Below, one piece after another: positions 9,534 to 18,429 of a stretch of 64,000 nt of DNA (positions are counted from its first letter, which is position 1; the number at the start of each line of letters is the position of its first letter). The position numbers and the translations under genes are program-made. The notes below the pieces were generated by a model, which did no database searches, had not been told where the DNA came from, and saw nothing but the letters and a program-made list of their open reading frames with translations. The DNA comes from Bacillus sp. FJAT-28004 (GTDB lineage: Bacteria > Bacillota > Bacilli > Paenibacillales > Paenibacillaceae): the NCBI RefSeq assembly GCF_001280845.1, contig NZ_LGHP01000001.1, forward strand, positions 3,095,962 to 3,159,961, given 5' to 3'.

Positions 9534-9682
9534 ATAAATCTTCCTCTCTAGGTTTGGTTGTACCAGGATTACAGGCGATTTATACGCTCCGAGATCCGGC
9601 CTCTATATGAACGACGAACGCGAGACAAGAAAATCGACACGCTCGCAAAATCTTTTTTTAAAATATTTATGGTGAACCCAAT

Positions 9683-10170
9683 CGACGTGTCTGGAACCTC
9701 GAAAAATGGCTGTAAGCACGCATATGCGCTTACAGCCACAAAATATCCTATGTTACTCTTCTGTAAGCACTCATACGTGCTTATTGAGCGAATTCGACGT
9801 GTGTGGAACCTCGAAAAATGGCTGTAAGCACGCATATGCGCTTACAGCCATAAAGTAGCCTATGTTACTCATCTATAAGCACACATACGTGCTTATTGTG
9901 CGAATTCGACGTGTGCGGAACCTCGAAAAATGGCTGTAAGCACGCATATGCGCTTACAGCCAGAAAATATCCTATGTTACTCATCTGTAAGCACTCATAC
10001 GTGCTTATTGAGCGAATTCGACGTGTGCGGAACCTCGAAAAATGGCTGTAAGCACGTATTTGCGCTTACAGCCACAAAATATCCTATGTTACTCATCTGT
10101 AAGCACTCATACGTGCTTATTGAGCGAATTCGACGTGTGTGGAACAACAAGAAATGGCTTTAAGCACGCC
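9683..10170. repeat. tandem array of a 112-bp hairpin-containing unit (four full copies plus a degenerate fifth)
   Basis: Units begin with CGACGTGT at 9683, 9795, 9907, 10019 and 10131, an exact 112-bp period. Each full unit has a strong hairpin (arms GGCTGTAAGC/GCTTACAGCC, first at 9708-9737) and a second weaker dyad (TAAGCAC..GTGCTTA). The spacing sequence (AAAATATCCTATGTTACTCATC) is itself repeated, unlike CRISPR spacers. The last copy decays at the stop codon of the methyltransferase gene. Reading frames through the array encode only repeat-derived peptides and are not genes. Confidence 0.9.
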
Positions 10171-10172
10171 TC

Positions 10173-11723
10173 TTACTTGAAGACTGTTAACAACGCTTTA
10201 GCTTCCTCATGCGCTGGCTCAAGCATCAGAACGCGATGCGTATATTCCGACGCTTCCGTCTCATCGCCCTCTTCATAGCAGCAAACCGCCAGCTTGTAGA
10301 ATGCTTCTACAGTAATCGTTCCATCCTTCAGTGATTGCTCAAAATACATCCTCGCATCCTCATACAACTCCAGCTCATAGAGCAGGTTGCCGCAGTCCAA
10401 AGCTAAATGATGCTGCTCATTCATCGGATAATAACCAGCCCACATCATTTGAATGCCTTGTCGCAAATCTTCCGCTTCTTCGCCGCTGCTCTCCGGCAGC
10501 AGGAACTGTATGCGCTGAGCGCTTTGAATGAACAATTGCGCATCATAGCGGCTCAATCGCCAGAAGGCTAGAATAGAGTACAGCTCCAACGATTCAAGAT
10601 GCTCGTCGAACCATAGCTTCATACTAAAGAAATCATCCGGTCCAAAACGCTCGACAAAACGGCGGTAAGCTAAACGTGTGTTAGCGTAGCTTGCAGGCTG
10701 CTCCAGCATGATAATGCAGCCCACATTCAAATTTTTATAGTGATGCTCGGTAAAATAGGATAACGCACCCTTTTGCTCAAAAACATGCTGTATCGCATGG
10801 TAATTGGCCGTTAGCGAAAAGCTCCCGTGATGAATAAGCTTGGGAGGTTCGGCAAATTCCCAGTTCTCCATTCGGTGATCGCCCTTATCTGCCGTAAGAA
10901 GTACAAACCCCACTTGCGATAAACGTCCGAGCCGCTCAAGACAGTCCAGCCCAATCTCCGGGAAGAGGATATGCGAATCCTCAAGCTTTTGCTTATAAAG
11001 CTCGATCACATTCCGATATGGATACGACTCCTCTTCATATTCAGCAGCTCTTCGATAATGATACTCGGGCACCATTCTCCCCAGCATGTCTGATGCGGCA
11101 GTTCCATCCGCCTCAGCAGCAGGAAACTCCAAGGAAACTCTGCATTCAAAAATGTTGCCTTCATCTACATAAATTAACTCCTGCGGAATGCTGTCAAAAA
11201 AATAATTAGCAATAATCAGCAGCGGCTGCTTCAAGTCAGCTGGCCTTATCGTGTCGCCCGATTGCGTCAGCTGCAGCTCTATATCCCGCACCGCATCAAA
11301 CTTAGCGAAATCGAGTATTCCCTGCTGGACGAACGGGTGCAAGCTTGGATGCTGCTGCCAATAGGTAATATTTTTGACTGGCAAATCACTTATGATATAA
11401 CGAAACGGCGGAAGCTCTATACCTGCAAAATCTATCATTTCACATAACTCCGTAAGCACTTGAAAGGCTAATCGGCCCGAACCCGCTCCAAGCTCAAGTA
11501 TCGTAACTGGTTCCTCCGCTATACCGTCCAGTCTTGCTCTATCCTGCAGAAATCCAAATATGATCTCCGCATAAGCCGTCGCGATCACAGGATTATTCGT
11601 AATGTACTGCGGCACTTCCTCGTTCTGCCATGCCTCAATGCCCTGCTCTTCAAAATAAGCACGCTGGAGCTCCCAAATAGGCGCTTCGCTAAAACGGTAA
11701 ATAGGCTGTTCGCTCTTGTTCAT
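10173..11723 (-). CDS. SAM-dependent methyltransferase (MidA/NDUFAF7-like) with C-terminal TPR-like region
   Basis: A 516-residue protein. Motif I ILELGAGSGRLAFQVL lies near residue 75, and LIIANYFFDSIPQELIYV near 180 resembles motif IV of the MidA/NDUFAF7 group, whose known member methylates an arginine in complex I. The last ~110 residues (YELELYEDARMYFEQSLKDG, AFYKLAVCCYEEGDETEA) form two or three tetratricopeptide-like helical pairs, suggesting a protein partner. It ends inside the hairpin repeat array. The true substrate is unknown. Confidence 0.7.
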   Translation of the reverse strand: MNKSEQPIYRFSEAPIWELQRAYFEEQGIEAWQNEEVPQYITNNPVIATAYAEIIFGFLQDRARLDGIAEEPVTILELGAGSGRLAFQVLTELCEMIDFAGIELPPFRYIISDLPVKNITYWQQHPSLHPFVQQGILDFAKFDAVRDIELQLTQSGDTIRPADLKQPLLIIANYFFDSIPQELIYVDEGNIFECRVSLEFPAAEADGTAASDMLGRMVPEYHYRRAAEYEEESYPYRNVIELYKQKLEDSHILFPEIGLDCLERLGRLSQVGFVLLTADKGDHRMENWEFAEPPKLIHHGSFSLTANYHAIQHVFEQKGALSYFTEHHYKNLNVGCIIMLEQPASYANTRLAYRRFVERFGPDDFFSMKLWFDEHLESLELYSILAFWRLSRYDAQLFIQSAQRIQFLLPESSGEEAEDLRQGIQMMWAGYYPMNEQHHLALDCGNLLYELELYEDARMYFEQSLKDGTITVEAFYKLAVCCYEEGDETEASEYTHRVLMLEPAHEEAKALLTVFK

Positions 11724-11898
11724 TCTTTTAAACCTACTTTGCTTAATTTAATAAAAGGATTACAACAGACCCTATCCAAGTATCCTAGGTCAAATCCATC
11801 AGCTTTAAACCTAGCATCTGCTTGCTGTGTTGTCTATACTGAGCATTTTTCGCTTCGCCCCTCCTATTGGCTGTCCACTATGTTAATAAAAACAAATA

Positions 11899-11955
11899 TT
11901 GACAATTATATTCATTCAGATTACTCTGAATTACAGAGTTATCTGAATGAATATA
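11899..11955 (+). promoter_or_regulatory. promoter with overlapping 49-bp palindromic operator
   Basis: TTGACA (11899-11904) and TACTCT (11922-11927) are spaced by 17 bp. A near-perfect 49-bp palindrome, 11907-11955, covers the -10 region and start site; its arms contain TATTCATTCAGAT and the inner repeats CTCTG/CAGAG. It lies just ahead of the ABC exporter operon, whose last gene encodes a winged-helix DNA-binding protein, so autoregulation is likely. Confidence 0.75.
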
Positions 11956-11985
11956 AATGAATATACCTTTGAAAGGAATGGAGCC

Positions 11986-12909
11986 ATGCAGACCGTCATT
12001 AAACTCGATCAATTATGCAAGCGGTATGGTACCACTATCGCCGTCGATCATATTACGATGCAAGTGAATAAGGGAGAAATCTTCGGCATTGTAGGTCCGA
12101 ATGGTGCTGGAAAAACAACAATAATCGAAATTCTCGAAGGTTTGCGAACCGCAGACAGCGGCGTTGCACTGGTCTTAGGCAAGGACATCCGCAAGCATTC
12201 GCAAGAAATTAAACAGCGAATCGGTGTTCTGCTGCAATCCACGTCCATGCCGGAAAAAGCTAAAGTTAAAGAAGTGCTGCACATGTTCGGCTCGTTATAC
12301 AAAAAAACGGTAGATCCAAGTGAAATATCGGCATTCCTCGGTCTCGAGGATAAGCAGAACGCCTTCATCAAGTCGTTGTCCGGCGGGTGGAAGCAGCGCG
12401 TATCGCTGGCACTCGCTTTAATCAATGATCCGGAAATCATTTTTCTCGATGAGCCGAGCATGGGATTGGACCCGAACGCCCGCAATGAGATGTGGGAAAT
12501 GATTCATCGCTTGAAGAAGCAGGGTCGGACGATTGTCGTTACGACTCACTACATGGAGGAAGCTGAATATTTGTGTGACCGAATTGCAGTAATCAGCCGT
12601 GGGAGGCTGGTCGCCCTCGATACCCCGCAGAAGCTAATCGCCATGCTGGGCGGAACAAAGCGTATCAGCTTCAAAAACCCAGGAAAAGCAGACAAAAAAC
12701 GCTTCACTGAGCTTGCGTATGTCGCCTCTGTCGAGTACGAACCAGATATGATCAGGCTGCATTCGAGCGATATCGATGAAACATTAAAACAGCTGTTTCA
12801 CTTGGCTGCACAGGATGATTGGACGGTCAGCGGGCTGCGGCTCGAGGATGCTTCTATGAACGATGTCTTTACCGAAATGACCTTGCAAGGTAAGGGGGCT
12901 GTGAGATGA
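11986..12909 (+). CDS. ABC transporter ATP-binding protein (ABC-2 type exporter)
   Basis: ATG at 11986 follows AAGGAATGGAG; an earlier in-frame ATG lies inside the operator and is unlikely. The 307-residue ATPase has Walker A GPNGAGKTT, signature LSGGWKQRVSLALAL, Walker B IIFLDEPSMGLDP, and the H-loop TTHYMEEAEYL. The C-terminal extension is typical of DrrA/YadG-like export ATPases for drugs or lipids. It is the first gene of a four-gene operon and overlaps the permease by 4 bases. Confidence 0.9.
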   Translation: MQTVIKLDQLCKRYGTTIAVDHITMQVNKGEIFGIVGPNGAGKTTIIEILEGLRTADSGVALVLGKDIRKHSQEIKQRIGVLLQSTSMPEKAKVKEVLHMFGSLYKKTVDPSEISAFLGLEDKQNAFIKSLSGGWKQRVSLALALINDPEIIFLDEPSMGLDPNARNEMWEMIHRLKKQGRTIVVTTHYMEEAEYLCDRIAVISRGRLVALDTPQKLIAMLGGTKRISFKNPGKADKKRFTELAYVASVEYEPDMIRLHSSDIDETLKQLFHLAAQDDWTVSGLRLEDASMNDVFTEMTLQGKGAVR

Positions 12910-13652
12910 ATGCATTAATGCGTCTTATTGCTTTTGATTTCCGATTGTATTTGCGCGATTGGCTGACGATATTTTGGATGCTCGTGTATCCGATTCTGAT
13001 GCTGCTTATTTTTGGTTCCATATTCGGCAATCAAGCTGGTGCGGTGGAAGGCGCTCTTTTCATTGATTCTTATATACCCGCACTATGTGGCATGAATGTC
13101 ATAACCGTATCCGTGTTCACGCTGAACATCAATATGATTACGCAGCGGGAGAGCGGTATACTGCGAAGATACCGGGTTAGCCCCATTCGTTCGAGTGCGG
13201 TACTGTTATCCCAATCCATTCAAGGCATCATTCTCGTAATGGCGGGTGCCATCGAGATTATCGTCATCGCCAGCTTAGTCTGGGATATTAAGTTCTCTGT
13301 ATCTTCCATGCTCCTGCTCTTCGTTTGCCTGTTATTTGGTTGTCTCAGCTTCTTCAGCCTTGGCTTTGCCTTGTCTGGCCTTACCAATACAGCAGGTGCA
13401 GCTAGCGGTTTAGCTATGGCCGTATTCTTCCCAACTCTGTTCCTATCTGGCATTGCCATGCCCGTTGATATTTTGCCCACATTCATGCAAAGAGTAAGCG
13501 AATGGCTGCCCATGTCCTATTATGTGGATCTTGTTCGTGGCGTATGGCTGGGTGAACCCATTACGTCGTTTGGACTTGAATTTGTTATTATGATTGGATT
13601 TGCGATTTGCTGCTGGGTGCTTGCGCTTCTCCTGTTCAGATGGGAGAAATAA
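12906..13652 (+). CDS. ABC-2 type permease
   Basis: A 248-residue membrane protein with six predicted membrane segments, beginning FDFRLYLRDWLTIFWMLVYP, a pattern usual for ABC-2 permeases. A conserved ABC-2 segment GLAMAVFFPTLFLSGIAMP lies near 160-180. The start codon overlaps the stop of the ATPase (ATGA). Together they would form a homodimeric exporter; the cargo is unknown. Confidence 0.88.
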   Translation: MNALMRLIAFDFRLYLRDWLTIFWMLVYPILMLLIFGSIFGNQAGAVEGALFIDSYIPALCGMNVITVSVFTLNINMITQRESGILRRYRVSPIRSSAVLLSQSIQGIILVMAGAIEIIVIASLVWDIKFSVSSMLLLFVCLLFGCLSFFSLGFALSGLTNTAGAASGLAMAVFFPTLFLSGIAMPVDILPTFMQRVSEWLPMSYYVDLVRGVWLGEPITSFGLEFVIMIGFAICCWVLALLLFRWEK

Positions 13653-13687
13653 GGTGAGATTTGTTTTACGATTAAGGAGTGGTTAGG

Positions 13688-14284
13688 TTGAACAAAGAGC
13701 AGGATGCGGCACATGCTACAGAGTCTCTCCAGGCTTTGCGCGATATCGATTTTATAAAACAAATCATAACAAGAAATAAGAAGAAAATAGATCAATCCCC
13801 GCCTTATTTATTCATTTGGGGAACCTACCTGATGCTGGGGATGATAGGCATGCAGTTCGACAGCACAACGTGGCCGATGTGGTTTTGGCCTATTGGCTCG
13901 GTCGCGGGTTCTATTCTCTCCGCCTTTATCGGTATTCGGCAATCTCGTCATAGCGCCTCACGAACCGGCGGCACCAACGGTTGGATGTTTGGGCTGCCTT
14001 TCCTGGTTATGATGGTGGCGGGATTTTTTATGATGGCGACGGGCATGGTGAACACCCAGTACATCCCTTTGTTCTGGTTCATGCTCGTTGGCATTTTGTA
14101 TGTCTCCATGGGTGCGATCTTGGGAAAAGGTCCGATGATGATCGGCATATGGTTTATTGTGCTTTCCGCAGCGACACGGCTCTTTTTTCTCGACTATCAA
14201 TTTTTGGTACTAGGACTGCTCGGTGGCGGAAGCGTCATCTTAGCAGGGGTATGGCTGCAGCTGCGTAGAGGGCGTCATGAGTGA
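13688..14284 (+). CDS. multi-pass membrane protein of the ABC exporter operon
   Basis: TTG at 13688 has AAGGAG eight bases upstream; a GTG at 13679 overlaps that site. The 198-residue protein has a soluble N-terminus (about 35 residues, basic) followed by roughly five or six hydrophobic segments (YLFIWGTYLMLGMIG, FGLPFLVMMVAGFFM, IGIWFIVLSAATRL). I do not recognise a family. Its position between the permease and the regulator, with the regulator overlapping its end, suggests a role in sensing or assisting the exporter. Confidence 0.75.
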   Translation: MNKEQDAAHATESLQALRDIDFIKQIITRNKKKIDQSPPYLFIWGTYLMLGMIGMQFDSTTWPMWFWPIGSVAGSILSAFIGIRQSRHSASRTGGTNGWMFGLPFLVMMVAGFFMMATGMVNTQYIPLFWFMLVGILYVSMGAILGKGPMMIGIWFIVLSAATRLFFLDYQFLVLGLLGGGSVILAGVWLQLRRGRHE

Positions 14285-14600
14285 CAATCTGCTGGATGCA
14301 ATCGATGATACTATACATGCCAAAGCGCGCCTCGGCATTATGAGCTTGCTTATTGTACATGGCGAATGCGACTTCAGCTTTCTTCGCGGCGAACTAAACC
14401 TAACCGAAGGAAATTTGGGCAACCATATCCGTGTGCTTGAGGAGGCTGCTTATATTCAGGTGAATAAAACGTTCGCCGGAAGACGGCCGAAAACGATCTG
14501 CTCACCCACCCAGCTGGGTCTAGACATGTTTCAGCAATATGTCGAGGGATTGGAAAAAATCATTCAAATGACGCGCCTCATAAAGAAAGAATCCGAATAG
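14277..14600 (+). CDS. winged-helix transcriptional regulator (MarR/ArsR-like, DUF-type)
   Basis: A 107-residue protein. IHAKARLGIMSLLIVHGECD and FLRGELNLTEGNLGNHIRVL form a helix-turn-helix, followed by a wing (FAGRRPKTICSPTQLG). This matches the small regulators commonly paired with ABC-2 exporters. It overlaps the membrane protein by 8 bases and ends the operon, which carries a palindromic operator at its promoter. Confidence 0.85.
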   Translation: MSDNLLDAIDDTIHAKARLGIMSLLIVHGECDFSFLRGELNLTEGNLGNHIRVLEEAAYIQVNKTFAGRRPKTICSPTQLGLDMFQQYVEGLEKIIQMTRLIKKESE

Positions 14601-14615
14601 CTAACCCTCATAATA

Positions 14616-14656
14616 AAAAGCCTATCTAACCATTAAAGGTTAGATAGGCTTTTTTG
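14616..14656. terminator. bidirectional intrinsic terminator
   Basis: AAAAAGCCTATCTAACC and its complement form a 12-bp or longer stem around ATTA, with TTTTTT after it on plus and TTTTTATTA on minus. It separates the exporter operon from the convergent ABC-F gene. Confidence 0.9.
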
Positions 14657-14671
14657 ACATTGTAGGACGGA

Positions 14672-16228
14672 TTAAAATACTTTCGTCGTCCAAGATTCAC
14701 AGTTCCATGTATCCGTTACAACATCACGATAAAACTCAGGTTCGTGAGAAATAAGCAGAATGCTGCCCTTGTACGCCTTTAGGGCACGTTTTAGCTCGTC
14801 CTTCGCATCCACATCCAAGTGATTGGTCGGCTCATCCAGTACTAGCAGGTTCGTCTCACTGTTGATGAGCTTGCAAAGGCGAACCTTCGCCTTCTCGCCA
14901 CCGCTGAGCACCGCAATCTTGCTTTCAATATGCTTTGTCGTAAGCCCGCATTTCGCGAGTGCCGCGCGCACTTCGAATTGGGAAAGAGAAGGGAACTCCT
15001 TCCATACTTCCTCAATACAGGTATTATAATTCGTATCCTTAATTTCCTGTTGGAAATAACCGATTTGTTGATGCTCTCCACGTTGAACAGTGCCTGACAA
15101 AGCCTGAATTTCGCCTAAAATACTGCGCAGAAGCGTCGTTTTACCAATACCGTTCGCCCCTACGAGCGCAATCTTCTGACCGCGCTCCATACGAAGGTCG
15201 AGCGGCCGGGACAAAGGACTGTCATAACCGATAACAAGCTCCTTCGTCTCGAATATAAGCTTGCCGGAAGTTCTTCCATCCTTGAAGTTAAACTGAGGTT
15301 TCGGCTTTTCCTTCGCAATCTCAATGACATCCATTTTATCAAGTTTCTTCTGCCTCGACATCGCCATGTTCCGGGTCGCTACACTCGCTTTGTTACGCGC
15401 AACAAAGTCCTTCAAATCAGCTATTTCCTGCTGCTGACGCTTATAAGCAGATTCAAGCTGCTGCTTTTTCATTTCATGAACCTGTTGGAAGTATTCATAG
15501 TCGCCAACATAGCGGTTCAGCTCTTGATTTTCCATATGATAAATGAGGTTAATTACGCTGTTTAGGAATGGAATATCATGCGAGATGAGAATAAAAGCAT
15601 TCTCGTACTCTTGCAGATAACGCTTCAGCCATTCGATATGCTGCTCATCGAGATAGTTCGTAGGCTCATCCAGAAGCAAAATGTCCGGCTTCTCCAGCAG
15701 CAGCTTCGCTAGAAGCACCTTCGTCCGCTGCCCTCCGCTCAGATCATTAACGTCCTTATCAAGTCCAATATCGGTAAGCCCGAGTCCTCGAGCCGTTTCG
15801 TCAATTTTCGCATCAATCATATAGAAATCCTGATTCGTCAGCGTGTCCTGAATCGTTCCAACATCCTCAAGCATCTGCTCAAGTTCCTCTGGCGTTACAT
15901 CGCCCATTCTGCCGTACATATCGTTCATTTCTTGTTCCATATCGAGCAGGTACTGAAAAGCACCCTTCAGCACGTCGCGCATCGTCATTCCTTTGTTTAG
16001 AACCGCGTGCTGATCGAGATAGCCTACGCGCATGCGCTTGGACCATTCTACCTTACCGTCATCAGGCTGAAGCTTGCCTGTAATGATGTTCATAAAAGTG
16101 GACTTGCCCTCGCCGTTAGCGCCGATGAGTCCAATATGCTCGCCTTTTAGCAGGCGGAAGGATACGTCATTGAAGATCGCACGATCTCCAAAGCCGTGGC
16201 TTAGTCGTTCTACATTTAATATGCTCAT
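14672..16228 (-). CDS. ABC-F family ATPase (ribosome-associated, YbiT/YkpA-like)
   Basis: ATG at 16228 has AAGGTG six bases upstream; the longer GTG start lies within that site. The 518-residue protein has two ATP-binding cassettes and no membrane segment: Walker A GANGEGKST and GANGIGKTT, signatures LSGGQRTKVLLAKLL and LSGGEKAKVRLCKL, Walker B LLLDEPTNYLDE and LVLDEPTNHLDV. The inter-domain linker (about 245-300) is a charged helical pair. ABC-F proteins bind the ribosomal E site and relieve stalling; a few confer antibiotic resistance. Length and linker favour a housekeeping YbiT-like factor. Confidence 0.88.
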   Translation of the reverse strand: MSILNVERLSHGFGDRAIFNDVSFRLLKGEHIGLIGANGEGKSTFMNIITGKLQPDDGKVEWSKRMRVGYLDQHAVLNKGMTMRDVLKGAFQYLLDMEQEMNDMYGRMGDVTPEELEQMLEDVGTIQDTLTNQDFYMIDAKIDETARGLGLTDIGLDKDVNDLSGGQRTKVLLAKLLLEKPDILLLDEPTNYLDEQHIEWLKRYLQEYENAFILISHDIPFLNSVINLIYHMENQELNRYVGDYEYFQQVHEMKKQQLESAYKRQQQEIADLKDFVARNKASVATRNMAMSRQKKLDKMDVIEIAKEKPKPQFNFKDGRTSGKLIFETKELVIGYDSPLSRPLDLRMERGQKIALVGANGIGKTTLLRSILGEIQALSGTVQRGEHQQIGYFQQEIKDTNYNTCIEEVWKEFPSLSQFEVRAALAKCGLTTKHIESKIAVLSGGEKAKVRLCKLINSETNLLVLDEPTNHLDVDAKDELKRALKAYKGSILLISHEPEFYRDVVTDTWNCESWTTKVF

Positions 16229-16309
16229 GAATGACACCTTTTCTTTTGGAATATTATCATTTTATTATAAACGTTAAGGGGCCTACAACTCAATAAGCGC
16301 AGTTCGCGA

Positions 16310-16374
16310 TTGACAATAACAAGGCAAGCAGGTAATATTGATTAATAAAACTATTTTAGTTTTTTTAGTTTTAT
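16310..16374 (+). promoter_or_regulatory. sigma-A promoter and TetR operator
   Basis: TTGACA (16310-16315) and TAATAT (16333-16338) are separated by 17 bp, a near-consensus promoter. Just downstream, ATAAAACTA-N12-TAGTTTTAT (16345-16374) forms an inverted repeat. The same motif with the same 12-bp spacer recurs at 17012-17040 ahead of the MFS gene. Confidence 0.75.
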
Positions 16375-16402
16375 CTAGTCTAAAAGTTCTCTCTCAGGGG
16401 GT

Positions 16403-16978
16403 ATGTTCTTGATAGATCGTATTATGAAAGCATTTATCGAAGAGATTCATAATAACGGAATTAAATTCACCATGGACGATTTAGCATCTCGGCTTGGAAT
16501 TAGCAAACGAACATTGTATGAGCATTTCCCTTCTAAGGTAAGTATTTTGGATGCAATCATTGAGCAGACTTTAAGTGAATTCGATGTGAAAACAGCTTTG
16601 ATCGTTCAAGACACAAACTTATCCATTATAGAGAAAATCAGAGGCATAGTGACGCTGCTAACCAAACATTATGAATTATATGATATACGTATCTTGGAGC
16701 AAATGAAGCGTTACTATCCAGAGCAATGGAAAAAAATTGATGATGCGCTGACGGATGACTGGGATGCATTGCGCAGCGTAATTGAGCAAGGCATTCACGA
16801 AGGTATCATTGTTTCCAAAAATATCTCTATCATCATGAAGTTAATGATCGACGCAGCAAACTCAACACTTGATCAACGCTTTTATCAAAAAAATGATATT
16901 ACGCTTACCGAAGCTTTATCCACCATTGTCGATATTATTCTATTTGGTCTAGTGCCAAGAGATACAGGGGGAGAATAA
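16403..16978 (+). CDS. TetR/AcrR-family regulator
   Basis: A 191-residue protein with an N-terminal helix-turn-helix (FTMDDLASRLGISKRTLYEHF) and a helical ligand domain. The start is uncertain: ATG at 16403 is too close to GGGGG, and a TTG at 16409 has better spacing. The next gene, 105 bases on, encodes an MFS efflux pump. Matching inverted repeats stand before both genes, so this regulator probably represses itself and the pump until an inducer binds. Confidence 0.9.
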   Translation: MFLIDRIMKAFIEEIHNNGIKFTMDDLASRLGISKRTLYEHFPSKVSILDAIIEQTLSEFDVKTALIVQDTNLSIIEKIRGIVTLLTKHYELYDIRILEQMKRYYPEQWKKIDDALTDDWDALRSVIEQGIHEGIIVSKNISIIMKLMIDAANSTLDQRFYQKNDITLTEALSTIVDIILFGLVPRDTGGE

Positions 16979-17011
16979 AAGCCAACGCTTTTATTCTTTT
17001 TTAAAACCACC

Positions 17012-17040
17012 ATAAAACTATAAAAACAAAAATAGTTTCA
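17012..17040 (+). promoter_or_regulatory. second TetR operator, before the MFS gene
   Basis: ATAAAACTA-N12-TAGTTTCA matches the inverted repeat at 16345 in arms and spacing. It lies 44 bases before the start codon of the MFS gene, where binding would block transcription. Confidence 0.6.
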
Positions 17041-17083
17041 CAAGTTCAAATTAAATTTATAGAAACATAATAGGTGAAACATC

Positions 17084-18286
17084 ATGAAAACATTATTTAG
17101 AAATCGCGTTTATTTATTAGTGACGGCTTCAGATTTATTACAAAATATAGGTACATGGATACGGAATATTGCTTTGCTCTTTTTCGTATTGGAAAAATCA
17201 AATAATGACCCTGTTGCTGTGTCGATGCTAACGGTTATAGAATATTTTCCTATCTTTGCAGTCGCCCTTGTAGGCGGGGCACTCGTTGATCGGTGGAATC
17301 CCAAAAAAACGATGATTATAGCTGATTTGTTAAGTATCGTATCTATTTTGCTCATCATTGGCGTTTTAGATTTAGGATTTTGGCCAGCCATTTATATCGC
17401 CACTTTCGTATCGACTATTATTACACAGTTCTCTCAGCCTTCATCTATTAAGCTCATTAAACGTTATGTGGAAGAACAGCATGTTGGAGCAGCAGTTGGT
17501 TTAACGCAAAGCATGAACTCGATTTTCATGATTATTGGACCTGTGATCGGTACTGCTATTTACGTTAATTTTGGCTTAATGGTATCCTTGTACAGCTTAT
17601 TGATTCTGTTCGCCCTTTCTGCCACCTTTCTTTCGTTTCTTCCTAAACAAACCCGTGAAGAGAAAAAAGAAAACAGCTCTGTTTTGAAAGAAATCAAAGA
17701 GGGAATGATCTACCTTCGCCACAATAGAATATTGATTGTCATCGCCGTCTGGTTTGCCATTGACGGTCTGTCTTGGGGACTCATTCAACCACTCGATGTA
17801 TTTATATTGACGGAGCGACTGCAATTACCAAAAGAAAATCTACAATGGTTCAGCATGTTATATGGAGTCGGAATGTTAGCAGGGGGATTAATGGCTGCCG
17901 CTATAGGCAATCGTTTTGAAACTCGAAAAATATTTACCGTTGTTATTATTGTAACGGCGACAGGAGTGCTTGTTCAGGCGCTTTCCACTTACGTATGGTT
18001 AACCGCGTCGTTCCATCTGCTGGTAGGTGTTTTTTATACCGTACTGCAAGTATTGCTTAATATGTTATTTATTAAATCCGTACAGGATGAATATGTTGGC
18101 CGCGTTAACGGCGTGATGGTTCCTGTATTTATAGGGTTTATGTTAATCGGTACGTTTTGCTCAGGGTTTTTGAAAGAAGCGACCTCCTTGATTTTTGTAT
18201 ACGGGACTTCCAGCTTCGTACTGCTGCTAACGCTGCCCATCATAAGCAAATTAAAGCCAAAACATTTGAGTAAAATGAAGCACTAG
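17084..18286 (+). CDS. MFS transporter, MFS_3/MefA-like efflux type
   Basis: A 400-residue protein with 12 predicted membrane segments in two six-helix halves joined by a charged loop (about 188-210). The N-terminus FRNRVYLLVTASDLLQNIGT and the loop DRWNPKKTMI between helices 2 and 3 fit the EntS/MefA group. It probably exports drugs or siderophores. The upstream TetR gene and shared operator support induction by substrate. No other resistance gene is nearby. Confidence 0.87.
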   Translation: MKTLFRNRVYLLVTASDLLQNIGTWIRNIALLFFVLEKSNNDPVAVSMLTVIEYFPIFAVALVGGALVDRWNPKKTMIIADLLSIVSILLIIGVLDLGFWPAIYIATFVSTIITQFSQPSSIKLIKRYVEEQHVGAAVGLTQSMNSIFMIIGPVIGTAIYVNFGLMVSLYSLLILFALSATFLSFLPKQTREEKKENSSVLKEIKEGMIYLRHNRILIVIAVWFAIDGLSWGLIQPLDVFILTERLQLPKENLQWFSMLYGVGMLAGGLMAAAIGNRFETRKIFTVVIIVTATGVLVQALSTYVWLTASFHLLVGVFYTVLQVLLNMLFIKSVQDEYVGRVNGVMVPVFIGFMLIGTFCSGFLKEATSLIFVYGTSSFVLLLTLPIISKLKPKHLSKMKH

Positions 18287-18429
18287 CCGCTAGGGTTAAA
18301 ATGAAAGAAAACACCCAACTATTCTCGCGAAAAGACGAACTCGCAAGTTAGATGGGAGATTAGATCCAAACCGCATGGTTTGGCATATATTTAGCACTTT
18401 TTTTAAAAACATGATTGTTCTAAATTACT

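Noticed and set aside
9683..10170. Regular repeats at 9.7-10.2 kb as a CRISPR array
   Set aside because: The whole 112-bp unit repeats, including the sequence between the hairpins. There are no unique spacers and no cas genes.
9558..10278. Open frames through the hairpin repeat array
   Set aside because: They encode the same repeat-derived peptide over and over, have no ribosome binding sites, and overlap a real gene end.
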